IMG/VR virus record: IMGVR_UViG_3300037258_000348
Location: 1-21,934 of that record
Length of the DNA: 21,934 nucleotides
Reading direction: 5' to 3' (one strand)
DNA from: a virus
In this document: positions 6,273 through 13,604 of the stretch, one piece after another
Layout of the letters: every line of letters begins with the position of its first letter
Position numbering within the stretch: position 1 is the first letter of the stretch
The notes under the pieces: generated by a model
The model's input: only the letters and a program-made list of their open reading frames with translations
Database searches by the model: none
What the model was told of the DNA's origin: nothing
Program-made: the position numbers and the translations under genes

Positions 6273-6899
6273 ATGCCCGATACCAGCACCGCGACCGCCT
6301 TGACACTCGTCACCGCAATCGAGCAGGCCCGCGTTGACTCCCTGGCCGAGTACCCGGGCAACCCCCGGATCGGCGACGTGGACGCGATCGCCGCGAGCCT
6401 GGCCGCCAACGGCCAGTTCGCGCCCGTGGTCGCGCAGGTGTCCACCCGCTACGTCCTGGCCGGCAACCACACCGTCAAGGCCGCCGCCCAGCTCGGCTGG
6501 GAAACCATCGCGGTGACGTGGGTCGACGTGGACGCCGCCGCGGCGAAGCGGATCGTGCTCGCCGCGAACCGCACCGCCGAGCGCGGCTCCTACGACCAGG
6601 CAGCACTCGCCGAGATGCTGACCAGCCTGGACGGCGATTACGCGGGCTCGGGGTGGGACGCGGGCGATCACGATGCGCTGCTCAAGCTCCTGGCCCCGCC
6701 GCCGCTCGATGACCTCGCCGGCAAGCACGGCGAGCCCACCGCGACGGGCCTGTGGCCCGTCGTCCGCGTCCAGGTCGCGCCGCATGTGCATGCCGCGTGG
6801 ACCGCGCACGTCAAGACCTGCGACGGCGACCAGGCCGCCGCGCTCGCCGCTCTCCTCGGCATCACCACGGAAGGGACGGACACCGTTGCGCACCTTTGA
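6273..6899 (+). CDS. ParB/sulfiredoxin-like nuclease-domain protein
   Basis: The 208-aa product has an N-terminal ParB-like (ParB/Srx) domain, about residues 18-95. It begins SLAEYPGNPRIGDVDAIAASL, continues NGQFAPVVAQVSTRYVLAGNHTVKAAAQLG and ends with TWVDVDAAAAKRIVLAANRT. The G-N-H-T motif corresponds to the G(E/N)xR/H signature of this fold, which can bind CTP, ATP or DNA or act as a nuclease. It has no ParB HTH domain, so it is not a partition protein. It opens the deazaguanine operon and overlaps the next gene by 14 bp. From memory, ParB-like genes accompany dpdA/que clusters in some mycobacteriophages. A role in guiding or powering base exchange is inference. Confidence 0.75.
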   Translation: MPDTSTATALTLVTAIEQARVDSLAEYPGNPRIGDVDAIAASLAANGQFAPVVAQVSTRYVLAGNHTVKAAAQLGWETIAVTWVDVDAAAAKRIVLAANRTAERGSYDQAALAEMLTSLDGDYAGSGWDAGDHDALLKLLAPPPLDDLAGKHGEPTATGLWPVVRVQVAPHVHAAWTAHVKTCDGDQAAALAALLGITTEGTDTVAHL

Positions 6900-7137
6900 G
6901 GGATGGCGGCCCCAGCCGCCGCAGGAATACGCCGCCAAGGGCATTACCAACGCGGGTGCCGCCCCCGATTACCAGGGCGTTATCTTCAGCGACGGCACCG
7001 TGTGCATCCGCTGGTGCACCGAGTACAAGTCGCACAGCACCTGGCAGTGCTGGGCCGATTTCCACCGGGTCCACGGGCACCCGGAGTACGGGACGCTCAT
7101 CAAGTTCAGCGACGGCGGCTCCGCCCCAGACGCGTGA
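6886..7137 (+). CDS. 83-aa protein of the deazaguanine operon, unknown function
   Basis: A TTG start at 6886 is supported by an AAGGGACGG-type ribosome binding site just upstream. The ORF overlaps the ParB-like stop by 14 bp and the dpdA start by GTGA. The product reads TFEGWRPQPPQEYAAKGITNAG, then a strand-rich core (GVIFSDGTVCIRWCTEYKS) and FHRVHGHPEYGTLIKF. It is a compact, aromatic-rich, beta-strand protein. I do not recognise an enzymatic motif. Its location between the ParB-like protein and the transglycosylase, in a tightly coupled operon, makes it a candidate accessory subunit of the DNA-modifying machine. Confidence 0.65.
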   Translation: MRTFEGWRPQPPQEYAAKGITNAGAAPDYQGVIFSDGTVCIRWCTEYKSHSTWQCWADFHRVHGHPEYGTLIKFSDGGSAPDA

Positions 7138-8033
7138 ACCTCGCCTACCCGGTCGACACCCTGGTCTCCTATCACTACTACGGCGGCGACGACATCATGG
7201 AGGCGATCACCGGGGCCGGGCGGCTGCGCCTGATCGGTGACAGCGGCGCGTTCAGCGCGCATACCCAGGGCGCCGTGATCACCCTCGGCGCCTACGCCGG
7301 GTGGGTCAGCCGATGGCAGGACCGCCTCGCGTGGGCGGCGTCCCTGGACGTGATCGGCGACCCCGACGCGACGTGGGCGAACTGGCTCCAGCTCCGCGAC
7401 GGGCACGGCGTGACCACCGTGCCGACCCTGCATGCCGGGACCGACCCGGCGTGGCTGGACCGGTACGCGGACGAGGGCGTGGACTTCGCCGGCCTGGGCG
7501 GCCTGGTCGGCAGGCAGGCCGCGGCGGTCATGCCGTGGCTGGTGCACGTGTTCCGGTACTGCCGCGACCGGCACCCCGCCATGCGGTTCCACGCGTGGGG
7601 CGTGTCCGGCCGCCGCATCCTCGACGCGCTGCCGTTCTGGTCCGCCGATTCCTCCTACGCCCTGTCCGCAGGGTGGCGGTACGGGAAGTTCTTCCTGTTC
7701 GACCCGCGCACCGCGCGGACCACCGGGTTCGCCCTCGACGGCCGCGACCCGTACCGGCACAACGACCTGATCAGCCGCATCTACGGCGCCGACCCCGCCA
7801 GCCTGACCCCCTCGAACCGGACCGCCTGCGTCAAGCTCGCCGCCGCGTCCGCCCAGCAGTACGCCGCGTGGCTCCAGGCCCGCCACAAGGTGACCCCGCC
7901 CGCGTCCGCGACGCTGACCGGCACCCGGTTCCACGTCGCGCCGTGCAAGAGCGAGGTAGCCAGCCTGCTGACCGGCCCGCGCGTGCACGTCACCACCGCC
8001 GAGAACGCCCTGATGAAACGGATCGCCGAATGA
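7134..8033 (+). CDS. dpdA: DpdA-like DNA 7-deazaguanine transglycosylase (TGT superfamily)
   Basis: The 299-aa product resembles phage DpdA proteins, relatives of tRNA-guanine transglycosylase that exchange guanine in DNA for a 7-deazaguanine base. Visible TGT-like elements are DSGAFS (Asp36, equivalent to the DSGGF catalytic Asp region), SLDVIGD (Asp72/Asp76), PTLHAG, the GLGGLVG glycine loop (about 120-126) and FHAWGVSG. It is shorter than tRNA TGT and lacks the CxCxxC zinc insertion seen in tRNA enzymes. The C-terminal ~80 residues are family-specific. It is coupled to its neighbours by GTGA upstream and ATGA downstream. Immediate linkage to queC, queD, queE and folE is the strongest support for the assignment. 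Confidence 0.82.
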   Translation: MNLAYPVDTLVSYHYYGGDDIMEAITGAGRLRLIGDSGAFSAHTQGAVITLGAYAGWVSRWQDRLAWAASLDVIGDPDATWANWLQLRDGHGVTTVPTLHAGTDPAWLDRYADEGVDFAGLGGLVGRQAAAVMPWLVHVFRYCRDRHPAMRFHAWGVSGRRILDALPFWSADSSYALSAGWRYGKFFLFDPRTARTTGFALDGRDPYRHNDLISRIYGADPASLTPSNRTACVKLAAASAQQYAAWLQARHKVTPPASATLTGTRFHVAPCKSEVASLLTGPRVHVTTAENALMKRIAE

Positions 8034-8689
8034 TCATCCTGCTCTCCGGAGGCATGGACTCCACCGTCCTGGCCGCGCACTGCCTCGCCGCCGGACTCCA
8101 TACCGAGGCGCTGACCGTCGACTACGGGCAGCGGCACGCCCGCGAGATCGAGGCGGCGAAGGCCGTCGCGTCCTACTTCGGGATCCGCCACGACGTGATC
8201 ACCCTCCCTGTCGGGCCGCTGCTCACGGGGTCCGCGCTCACCGACCCGTCCGTCGACGTGCCGGACGGCCACTACGCCGAGCCCAGCATGGCGGCCACGA
8301 TCGTCCCCAACCGCAACGCGATGATGCTCATGACAGCCGCAGCGGTCGCCGCCGCACGCGGTCACTCCCTCGTCGCCACCGCCGTCCACGCCGGGGACCA
8401 CCCGGTGTACCCCGACTGCCGGCCCGAGTTCGTCGAGGCCGCGTCGCGGTGCGCCGCACTCGGCACCGCCGGGCACGGTGACGTGGAGATCACCGCGCCG
8501 TTCGTGACCATGACCAAGGGCGAGATAGCCCGGCACGGCCTCCGGCTCGGTGCGCCGCTGGAGCTGTCGTGGTCCTGCTACAAGGGCGGCGAGCGGCCGT
8601 GCGGGACCTGCGGGACCTGCACCGAGCGGGCCGAGGCATTCGCCCTGGCCGGCGCCCCCGACCCCGCCATCCTCGAGGCGGGCCGGTGA
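8030..8689 (+). CDS. queC: QueC, 7-cyano-7-deazaguanine (preQ0) synthase
   Basis: QueC converts 7-carboxy-7-deazaguanine to preQ0 using ATP and ammonia. The 219-aa product has the PP-loop SGGMDS at residues 6-11, the VDYGQRHAREIEAA block, and PNRNAMMLMTAAAVAAARG. The C-terminal zinc site is Cys183, Cys191, Cys194 and Cys197 (SWSCYKGGERPCGTCGTC). Length and motifs match stand-alone QueC. There is no fused glutamine amidotransferase domain as in Gat-QueC proteins, so the product should be preQ0 rather than an amidated derivative. ATG overlaps the dpdA stop. It supplies the base used by the neighbouring transglycosylase. Confidence 0.93.
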   Translation: MIILLSGGMDSTVLAAHCLAAGLHTEALTVDYGQRHAREIEAAKAVASYFGIRHDVITLPVGPLLTGSALTDPSVDVPDGHYAEPSMAATIVPNRNAMMLMTAAAVAAARGHSLVATAVHAGDHPVYPDCRPEFVEAASRCAALGTAGHGDVEITAPFVTMTKGEIARHGLRLGAPLELSWSCYKGGERPCGTCGTCTERAEAFALAGAPDPAILEAGR

Positions 8690-9114
8690 CCCGCCACTCA
8701 GTCACGGTCAGGCACACGTGGGAGGCGGCGCACCGGCTCCCGCACCTGCCCGGCAAGTGCCAGAGCCTGCACGGCCACTCCTGGGCCGCCGCCGTCACCG
8801 TCACCGCGCCCGAGCTGGCCGGCGGCATGCTCGTGGAGTTCGGGCCGTTCAAGACCGCGCTCCGCGCCTGGATCGATGACAACCTCGACCACGGCGCGAT
8901 GCTCGGCCCCGCCGACCCGCTCACGGCCGCGCTGGCCGGCGAGCGCTGCAAGGTGTTCCCGGTGCCGGGCTGGCCGACCGTCGAGAACATCGCCGCCCTC
9001 CTCGCCGTCGTCGCGCAGCGGGAACTGGGCAGGCTGACCCGCGCGCCCGGCGCCGCCGTCGCCTGCGTCCGGGTCCGGGAGACACCCGTGAACGAGGCCG
9101 CGTGGCACCGCTGA
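8686..9114 (+). CDS. queD: QueD, 6-carboxy-5,6,7,8-tetrahydropterin synthase
   Basis: QueD turns dihydroneopterin triphosphate into 6-carboxytetrahydropterin. The 142-aa product has the PTPS fold signature: WEAAHRLPHLPGKCQSLHGHSW with zinc ligands His16, His29 and His31 and catalytic Cys25. The MLVEFGPFK strand, the NLDHGAML motif and PTVENIA follow, and VRVRETP closes the domain. The GTG start at 8686 overlaps the queC stop. The length is normal for the family. It performs the second step of the preQ0 pathway encoded here, between FolE and QueE. Confidence 0.93.
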   Translation: MTRHSVTVRHTWEAAHRLPHLPGKCQSLHGHSWAAAVTVTAPELAGGMLVEFGPFKTALRAWIDDNLDHGAMLGPADPLTAALAGERCKVFPVPGWPTVENIAALLAVVAQRELGRLTRAPGAAVACVRVRETPVNEAAWHR

Positions 9115-9803
9115 CCCTGGTCGTCTCCGAGGTCTTCGGCCCCACCATCCAGGGCGAAGGACCCAGCGCGGGCCGCTGCGCCGGGTTCATCCGCCTGGGC
9201 GGGTGCAACCTCCGGTGCCGCTGGTGCGACGCCGCGTACACGTGGGACGCGGCACGGTATGACCTGCGCGAGGAAACCCGCCGCCTGGCCGTCGAGGAGA
9301 TCGCGGCGCGGGCACTGCAAGGCGGCCCGCCGCTGGTCGTGATCACCGGAGGCGAGCCGCTGCTGCACCAGGGACAGCCCGGCTGGGACCTGCTCCTCGG
9401 CCGGCTCGCCGCCCGCGCCGAGATCGAGATCGAGACCAACGGCACCGTCATGGCCACCCCAGCGACCCTGAGCGTGGCACGCCTGAACGTGAGCCCGAAG
9501 CTCGCCCACTCCGGTGACCCGCGCGCCGCGCGGATCCGCCCCGCCGTCCTGGCCGGCCTCGCCGACACCCGCCGCGCCGTGTTCAAGTTCGTGTGCCGCG
9601 ACATCGCCGACCTGGACGAGGCCGAGGAGATCGCCGTCCGCGCCGCCATCCCCGCGCAGCGGATATGGATCATGCCCGAAGGCACCACCCGCGAGGAGAT
9701 CACCGCACGCCTCGCGCTCCTCGCCCAGCCCGCCGCCGACCGCGGCTGGAACATCACCACGCGCCTGCACATCCACGCGTGGGGCAACGAGCGGGGCCGC
9801 TGA
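9102..9803 (+). CDS. queE: QueE, 7-carboxy-7-deazaguanine synthase (radical SAM)
   Basis: QueE is a radical-SAM enzyme that contracts 6-carboxytetrahydropterin to 7-carboxy-7-deazaguanine. The 233-aa product begins with FGPTIQGEGPSAGR, followed by the cluster motif CNLRCRWC (Cys35, Cys39, Cys42; CX3CX2C). ITGGEPL then binds the SAM amino group, and later come EIETNGT, NVSPKLAHSGD and VFKFVCRD. The GTG start at 9102 overlaps queD by 13 bp. All key residues are present and the length is typical. It is the third step of the pathway in this operon. Confidence 0.93.
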   Translation: MAPLTLVVSEVFGPTIQGEGPSAGRCAGFIRLGGCNLRCRWCDAAYTWDAARYDLREETRRLAVEEIAARALQGGPPLVVITGGEPLLHQGQPGWDLLLGRLAARAEIEIETNGTVMATPATLSVARLNVSPKLAHSGDPRAARIRPAVLAGLADTRRAVFKFVCRDIADLDEAEEIAVRAAIPAQRIWIMPEGTTREEITARLALLAQPAADRGWNITTRLHIHAWGNERGR

Positions 9804-10378
9804 TGAACCTGGACGAGGCACGCAGCCACCCCGCCACCGCGCACGCCCGCGCCATGCTCACCGCGCTCGGCCTCGCGCCCTGCCGCGAGGAGACCGCCGA
9901 CACGCCGGCCCGGTTCGTCCGCGCCCTCGCCGAGCTGACCAGCGGCCTGGACACCGACCCGGCCCGGCACCTCGCCGTGACGTTCCCCCCGCCGTCCGAT
10001 GATCCCGGCCTGGTCGTCATCCCCGGCATCCCGTTCACCGCCGTGTGCGAGCATCACCTGCTCCCGTTCAGCGGCACCGCGACGGTTGCCTACCTGCCTG
10101 CCTCGCGCATCGTGGGCCTGTCCAAGCTCGCCCGCCTGGTGCAGGAGTACGCCGCCCGCCCGCAGGTACAGGAACGCCTCGGTGACCAGATCACCGCGGC
10201 GATCGTCACGCACCTCGACGTGCGCGGCGCCGCGTGCATCCTGCGCGCGGTCCACACCTGCATGACCCTGCGCGGCGCCCGCGCGGCCGGCGCGGTCACC
10301 GTCACCTCGCACCTGCGGGGCGCCCTCCGCGACGACGCGGCAGCACGCGCCGAGCTGCTGCGGTTCGCCGGGCCGTGA
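9803..10378 (+). CDS. folE: FolE, GTP cyclohydrolase I
   Basis: FolE makes 7,8-dihydroneopterin triphosphate from GTP, the entry step to preQ0. The 191-aa product carries VCEHHLLPFSG (Cys82 and His85, zinc ligands), RIVGLSKLARLVQEYAARPQVQERL, and HTCMTLRG with Cys153, the third zinc ligand. Length matches bacterial FolE. ATG at 9803 shares one base with the queE stop. A phage copy frees the pathway from host folate control. It is the last biosynthetic gene of the operon. Confidence 0.93.
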   Translation: MNLDEARSHPATAHARAMLTALGLAPCREETADTPARFVRALAELTSGLDTDPARHLAVTFPPPSDDPGLVVIPGIPFTAVCEHHLLPFSGTATVAYLPASRIVGLSKLARLVQEYAARPQVQERLGDQITAAIVTHLDVRGAACILRAVHTCMTLRGARAAGAVTVTSHLRGALRDDAAARAELLRFAGP

Positions 10379-10653
10379 CGGTGAAGATGGCCGCATCCAC
10401 CTGCGATGTGTGCGGCCTGCTGGACCTGTACGACGGCGCGGGCGACGGCATCGGCTCGTGCGACTGCCCGCGCTGCGAGGAGTGCGGCGAGGCGGCCGGG
10501 TCGGCCTGGTGCAGGGGATGCCAGCGCGATGACTACGAGCCAGACGGCGACGACTACACCCTCTGGTTAGGGGACGAGGCGCGACGGCACGCGCGGGTCA
10601 TCCCGCAGTCAGGTTCCCATCTCGGGTCAGCCGGACGGCCAGCGCGGCATTGA
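10375..10653 (+). CDS. Small Cys-rich protein at the end of the deazaguanine operon
   Basis: A GTG at 10375 overlaps the folE stop (GTGA) and gives a 92-aa product; GTG 10381 or ATG 10387 are alternatives. It has many cysteines, CDVCGLLD, CDCPRCEECG and WCRGCQRD, enough for two zinc sites, then an acidic stretch (DYEPDGDDYTLW). No enzyme motif is visible. The last ~18 codons overlap the convergent gene at 10598, and the tail reads as low-complexity sequence, so the true end may be poorly conserved. Its position makes it a possible accessory factor for base insertion, which is inference. Confidence 0.5.
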   Translation: MTVKMAASTCDVCGLLDLYDGAGDGIGSCDCPRCEECGEAAGSAWCRGCQRDDYEPDGDDYTLWLGDEARRHARVIPQSGSHLGSAGRPARH

Positions 10654-10984
10654 CGGGCAGCACATCAACTTCCAGGCTGTCGCCGGGACCGGACGTGAAC
10701 GGCGAGCGCGGCACGGCGATCCACCGGGCGCAGCCGTCGCGGCCGGCGCCGGGATCTCGCAGCACGTCGCACTCGATGACGCTTCCGTCTGCGCGGGTGA
10801 TGCGGACGCCTTCGGGCGGTGCGTCGTCACCGGTCCAGTCGTGGCACGCACCGCAGTAGCCCTCGCGAATGTCGTGCGGGTTGTGCGAGACCATGCCGCA
10901 GCGCGGGCAGCAGAAACCCGGCGGTGATTCCACGCTGGGCAGCGTACACCGGCACGGGCCAGCGCAAACGCACCGCAACGCCAC
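10598..10984 (-). CDS. Zinc-ribbon hypothetical protein, minus strand
   Basis: The protein contains FCCPRCGMVSHNPHDIREGYC then GACHDWTG, a CPxCGMVSHNPxDIxxGYCxxCHDWT signature that I recall from many actinobacterial and actinophage hypothetical proteins. A beta-rich region follows (VRITRADGSVIECDVLRD ... RWIAVP). I chose the GTG at 10984; the frame continues to a TTG at 11065 with low-complexity sequence, so the N-terminus is uncertain. It overlaps the plus-strand Cys-rich gene by 56 bp tail to tail. It is transcribed opposite to the modification and packaging operons, so it has its own promoter near 10990-11100. The function is unknown. Confidence 0.65.
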   Translation of the reverse strand: MALRCVCAGPCRCTLPSVESPPGFCCPRCGMVSHNPHDIREGYCGACHDWTGDDAPPEGVRITRADGSVIECDVLRDPGAGRDGCARWIAVPRSPFTSGPGDSLEVDVLPVNAALAVRLTRDGNLTAG

Positions 10985-11097
10985 TGTGCGCCTTGCTTCC
11001 GCTACTGCGCTGCTGCCGCCGCGAGGGGGTGGGGGGGTGGCAGATGGCGCGGCGCTACCCGGCAACCCCGGGCTAGTGATTTACGCGCGGACACCGA

Positions 11098-11186
11098 ACT
11101 GGGACTTTCACCAGTCGAACACCTGGCCCAGTAACCGTGCCTGCGTCTGAGAGCGACGCAGAACACCCCGCGTGACTCGCGGGGTG
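11098..11186. other. Tandem hairpins upstream of terS, candidate cos/packaging region
   Basis: The 198-bp gap at 11066-11263 holds no gene. It contains ACTGGG (11098-11103) able to pair with CCCAGT (11127-11132), CTGCGTC/GACGCAG (11141-11147/11155-11161, 7-nt loop) and CACCCCGCG/CGCGGGGTG (11164-11172/11178-11186, 5-nt loop). GAGACCGTCTC follows at 11209-11219. In cos-type phages the packaging site lies just before terS. Alternatively these are terminator or 5' leader structures. Confidence 0.4.
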
Positions 11187-11263
11187 CAAGTGCATCAACG
11201 TGACCGCAGAGACCGTCTCCGGTGCTCTCCGGGACGCACAGACGCAGAGGGGGGACCACCGCA

Positions 11264-11758
11264 ATGCCCAACCCGAGGGGGCGCCCCGCGCGCCCGACCA
11301 CGGTCAAGCGCCTGCACGGCACGGCCCCCGGCCGCCTCAACGACGAGGAGCCCGTGCCCGACCCGGCGCCGCCGGCCATGCCCGAGGGGTTCTCCGAGAC
11401 CCAGCGCACGCTGTGGGTGCGGGTGTGCGAGGACCTGCGGTTCATGGGCCTGCTGCACCGCGCCGATACCGAGACGATCACGGCGTACTGCGTGTGGGCC
11501 GACCGGCACGACCAGGCGCAGTGGGCGATCAACAAGACCGGCATGCTCGTCCGCAACCGCGACGGGGAGCCGGTCCCGAACCCGCTGCTCAAGAAGGCCT
11601 ACGAGGCGGACCAGCGGCGCACGACGCTGGCGCGCGAGCTGGGCCTGACCCCCTCGGCGCGGGCCACGCTGCGGCGGACCGCCGCCCAGCCCGGCACCGG
11701 GACCGGCGGCGGGAGCGGGCCGGGTGACCTGGCCGACGTGCGGGAGCTGTTCGGGTGA
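11264..11758 (+). CDS. terS: Terminase small subunit (P27-like)
   Basis: The 164-aa product starts with a basic MPNPRGRPARPTTVKRLHGTAPGR segment, typical of P27-family small terminases. The helical core follows (GFSETQRTLWVRVCEDLRFMGLLHRADTETITAYCVW, then LVRNRDGEPVPNPLLKKAYEA) and a C-terminal DLADVRELFG that usually contacts the large subunit. The small subunit recognises phage DNA and regulates the packaging motor. ATG at 11264 has AGAGGGGGGAC as ribosome binding site. The frame is open upstream, but the conserved start and this site support 11264. Confidence 0.85.
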   Translation: MPNPRGRPARPTTVKRLHGTAPGRLNDEEPVPDPAPPAMPEGFSETQRTLWVRVCEDLRFMGLLHRADTETITAYCVWADRHDQAQWAINKTGMLVRNRDGEPVPNPLLKKAYEADQRRTTLARELGLTPSARATLRRTAAQPGTGTGGGSGPGDLADVRELFG

Positions 11759-11886
11759 GGCGCGTGCTGTGCCTGCTCGGCGTGCGCCGCTACGCCGTGA
11801 TCACGTACTGGCGGGGTGAGGGCCGGGTTACCGAGCGACTGTGCCGCGGCTGCTGCCGTGAGCGCAGCGCCCTCGCGGGCCGCTGA
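11755..11886 (+). CDS. Possible 43-aa basic Cys protein between terS and terL
   Basis: GTG at 11755 overlaps the terS stop (GTGA) and opens a 43-codon frame, RRVLCLLGVRRYAVITYWRGEGRV then ERLCRGCCRERSALAGR. The peptide is strongly basic with a CRGCC group and runs through the terS-terL gap, overlapping the likely terL start. Coupling and composition suggest a real micro-protein, but no family is known to me. Confidence 0.4.
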   Translation: MRRVLCLLGVRRYAVITYWRGEGRVTERLCRGCCRERSALAGR

Positions 11887-13588
11887 CCGGCGCACGGTGC
11901 CCAGGCGGCGTGATGACGGCCCGCCGCCGTGCGACGCGGCGGCGCTGGCCCGGTTCCAGTCGGCGGCGCTCGGCCCGGTGTGCCGCAAGAGCGGCGAGCA
12001 CCAGTGCCTGACCCGGAGCCGGCACGCGGTCCTGTTCTTCGAGGCGGCGCTGTGCCACACCAAGGGCCGGTGGTCGCGGCAGCCGTTCACCCTCGCGACG
12101 TGGCAGCGCCGCGACATCATCCAGCCGCTGTTCGGGCGGGTGCGGTGGGACGCCGAGGCGGCCCAGTACGTGCGCCAGTACTCGATGGCCTGGATGGAGG
12201 TCGCCCGCAAGAACGGCAAGAGCGAACTGCTCGCCGGGTGCGCGCTGTACCTGCTGTCACAGGACGGCGAGGAAGGGGCCGAGGTCTACGGGGCGGCAGC
12301 GGACCGGGATCAGGCCCGCGTCGTGTGGGACGTGGCCGCGCGCATGGTGCAGCTGTCCCCGGTGCTGTCCAAGCGGCTGCGGGTGCGGGTGCACGAGCGG
12401 CGGATCATCGACGAGCGCAGCGGCAGCTTCTACACGGTGATCAGCCGGGATGCGGCCGGGAACCTGGGCACCAACCCGCACGGCATCATCTTCGACGAGG
12501 TGCTGGCGCAGAAGGACGGCAGCCTGTGGGACGCGATGCGCACCGCGATGGGCGCGCGGACCCAGCCGCTCATGCTCGCCGCGACCACCGCCGGGCATGA
12601 CGCCACCTCCTTCGCGGCGACCGAGCACGCCGAGTGTGTGAAGATCGCTGAGGAACCGGGCCGGGCACCGCACAGGTTCACCTACATCAGGGGACTGGCC
12701 CAGGATGCCGATCCGTGGGACGAGCGCGGCTGGAAGGACGCGAACCCGGCGCTGGGTGACTTCCTGAGCCTGACCGCGCTGCGGCAGGAAGCCGCCGAGG
12801 CCCGCAACGACCCGACCAAGGAGAACACGTTCAGGCAGTTCCGCCTGAATCAGTGGGTCAGCCAGGCGTCGCGGTGGATGCCGATGGAGGCATGGGACGC
12901 GTGCAGCGGCGAGCCGTGGCTGAAACCGGACTGGCGCGTCAAGGAGCTGCACGGCCGCGAGGTGTGGGCCGGGCTCGACCTGTCGGCACGGCACGACCTG
13001 ACCTCGCTCGCGGTGGTCATCCCGGACGGTCCCGACCCGGCGCACATCCTGTGGCGGCACTGGCTGCCCGAGGACGCGCTGCCGCTGCTGGACGAGGCGA
13101 CCAGCGGGCAGGCGTCGGCGTGGGCCCGCGCGGGCTGGCTCACGGTCCAGCCGGGCGCGGTGATCGATTACCAGGACCTGTGCGAGCAGGTCGCGGCGGA
13201 GCTGAAGCCGTACCGGCTCAGGGAGATCGCTTACGACAAGTGGTCCGGTGAGTACGTCCGCCAGTCCCTGGAGCGGCTGATGGGGCGGGTGCCGATGATC
13301 GCCTGCGAGCCGACCTACACCGGCATGACGCCGCCGCTGAACGAGCTGATGGCGCTGGTCAAGACGCATGGCATCGCGCATCACGGCAACCCGGTGGCCC
13401 GGTTCTGCATGGACGCGGCCGAGGTCATGCGCTCCACGATGGACCCGAACCTGATCAGGGTCGTCAAGCCGTCGCGGAGCACCGGGGAGAAGCGGATCGA
13501 CGCCGTGGTGACGGCCGCGCTCGGCGCGGGCGGATGGCGGATCCGCGGGCAGCAGCCCGCCCGCAAGCGCACCGGGCACGGATTCTGA
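11858..13588 (+). CDS. terL: Terminase large subunit (HK97-type ATPase/nuclease)
   Basis: This is the packaging motor. About 114 residues in, the ATPase domain shows the Walker A-like EVARKNGKSELLAG. AAADRDQARVVWDVA and the Walker B HGIIFDEVLAQ (about residue 210) follow, and TTAGHD is the coupling motif. The RNase-H-like nuclease domain carries WAGLDLSARHDLTSL, EIAYDKWSG and the final Asp in RIDAVVTAALG. The start is uncertain. GTG 11858 gives 576 aa and GTG 11897 gives 563 aa. The more distant upstream frame overlaps the small gene and looks non-coding. The poor ribosome binding site suggests coupling to the 43-aa ORF. Confidence 0.92.
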   Translation: MSAAPSRAADRRTVPRRRDDGPPPCDAAALARFQSAALGPVCRKSGEHQCLTRSRHAVLFFEAALCHTKGRWSRQPFTLATWQRRDIIQPLFGRVRWDAEAAQYVRQYSMAWMEVARKNGKSELLAGCALYLLSQDGEEGAEVYGAAADRDQARVVWDVAARMVQLSPVLSKRLRVRVHERRIIDERSGSFYTVISRDAAGNLGTNPHGIIFDEVLAQKDGSLWDAMRTAMGARTQPLMLAATTAGHDATSFAATEHAECVKIAEEPGRAPHRFTYIRGLAQDADPWDERGWKDANPALGDFLSLTALRQEAAEARNDPTKENTFRQFRLNQWVSQASRWMPMEAWDACSGEPWLKPDWRVKELHGREVWAGLDLSARHDLTSLAVVIPDGPDPAHILWRHWLPEDALPLLDEATSGQASAWARAGWLTVQPGAVIDYQDLCEQVAAELKPYRLREIAYDKWSGEYVRQSLERLMGRVPMIACEPTYTGMTPPLNELMALVKTHGIAHHGNPVARFCMDAAEVMRSTMDPNLIRVVKPSRSTGEKRIDAVVTAALGAGGWRIRGQQPARKRTGHGF

Positions 13589-13604
13589 GGAAGGGGCAGG
13601 TTCA

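Noticed and set aside
7134-8033. Host tRNA-guanine transglycosylase (queuosine in tRNA)
   Set aside because: The protein is short, lacks the CxCxxC zinc motif, has no QueA or QueG neighbours and lies in a phage operon, so a DpdA-type DNA enzyme fits better.
8490-10396. Long minus-strand frames opposite queC-folE
   Set aside because: The plus strand carries complete enzyme motifs. The antisense products are repetitive and arginine-rich.
11085-11161. tRNA-like fold before terS
   Set aside because: There is a GTCGAAC stretch and several stems, but no acceptor stem pairing or anticodon arm at correct spacing could be built.
11816-11857. Upstream extension of terL to 11816
   Set aside because: The added residues are low-complexity and overlap the coupled 43-aa ORF; starts at 11858 or 11897 are more plausible.
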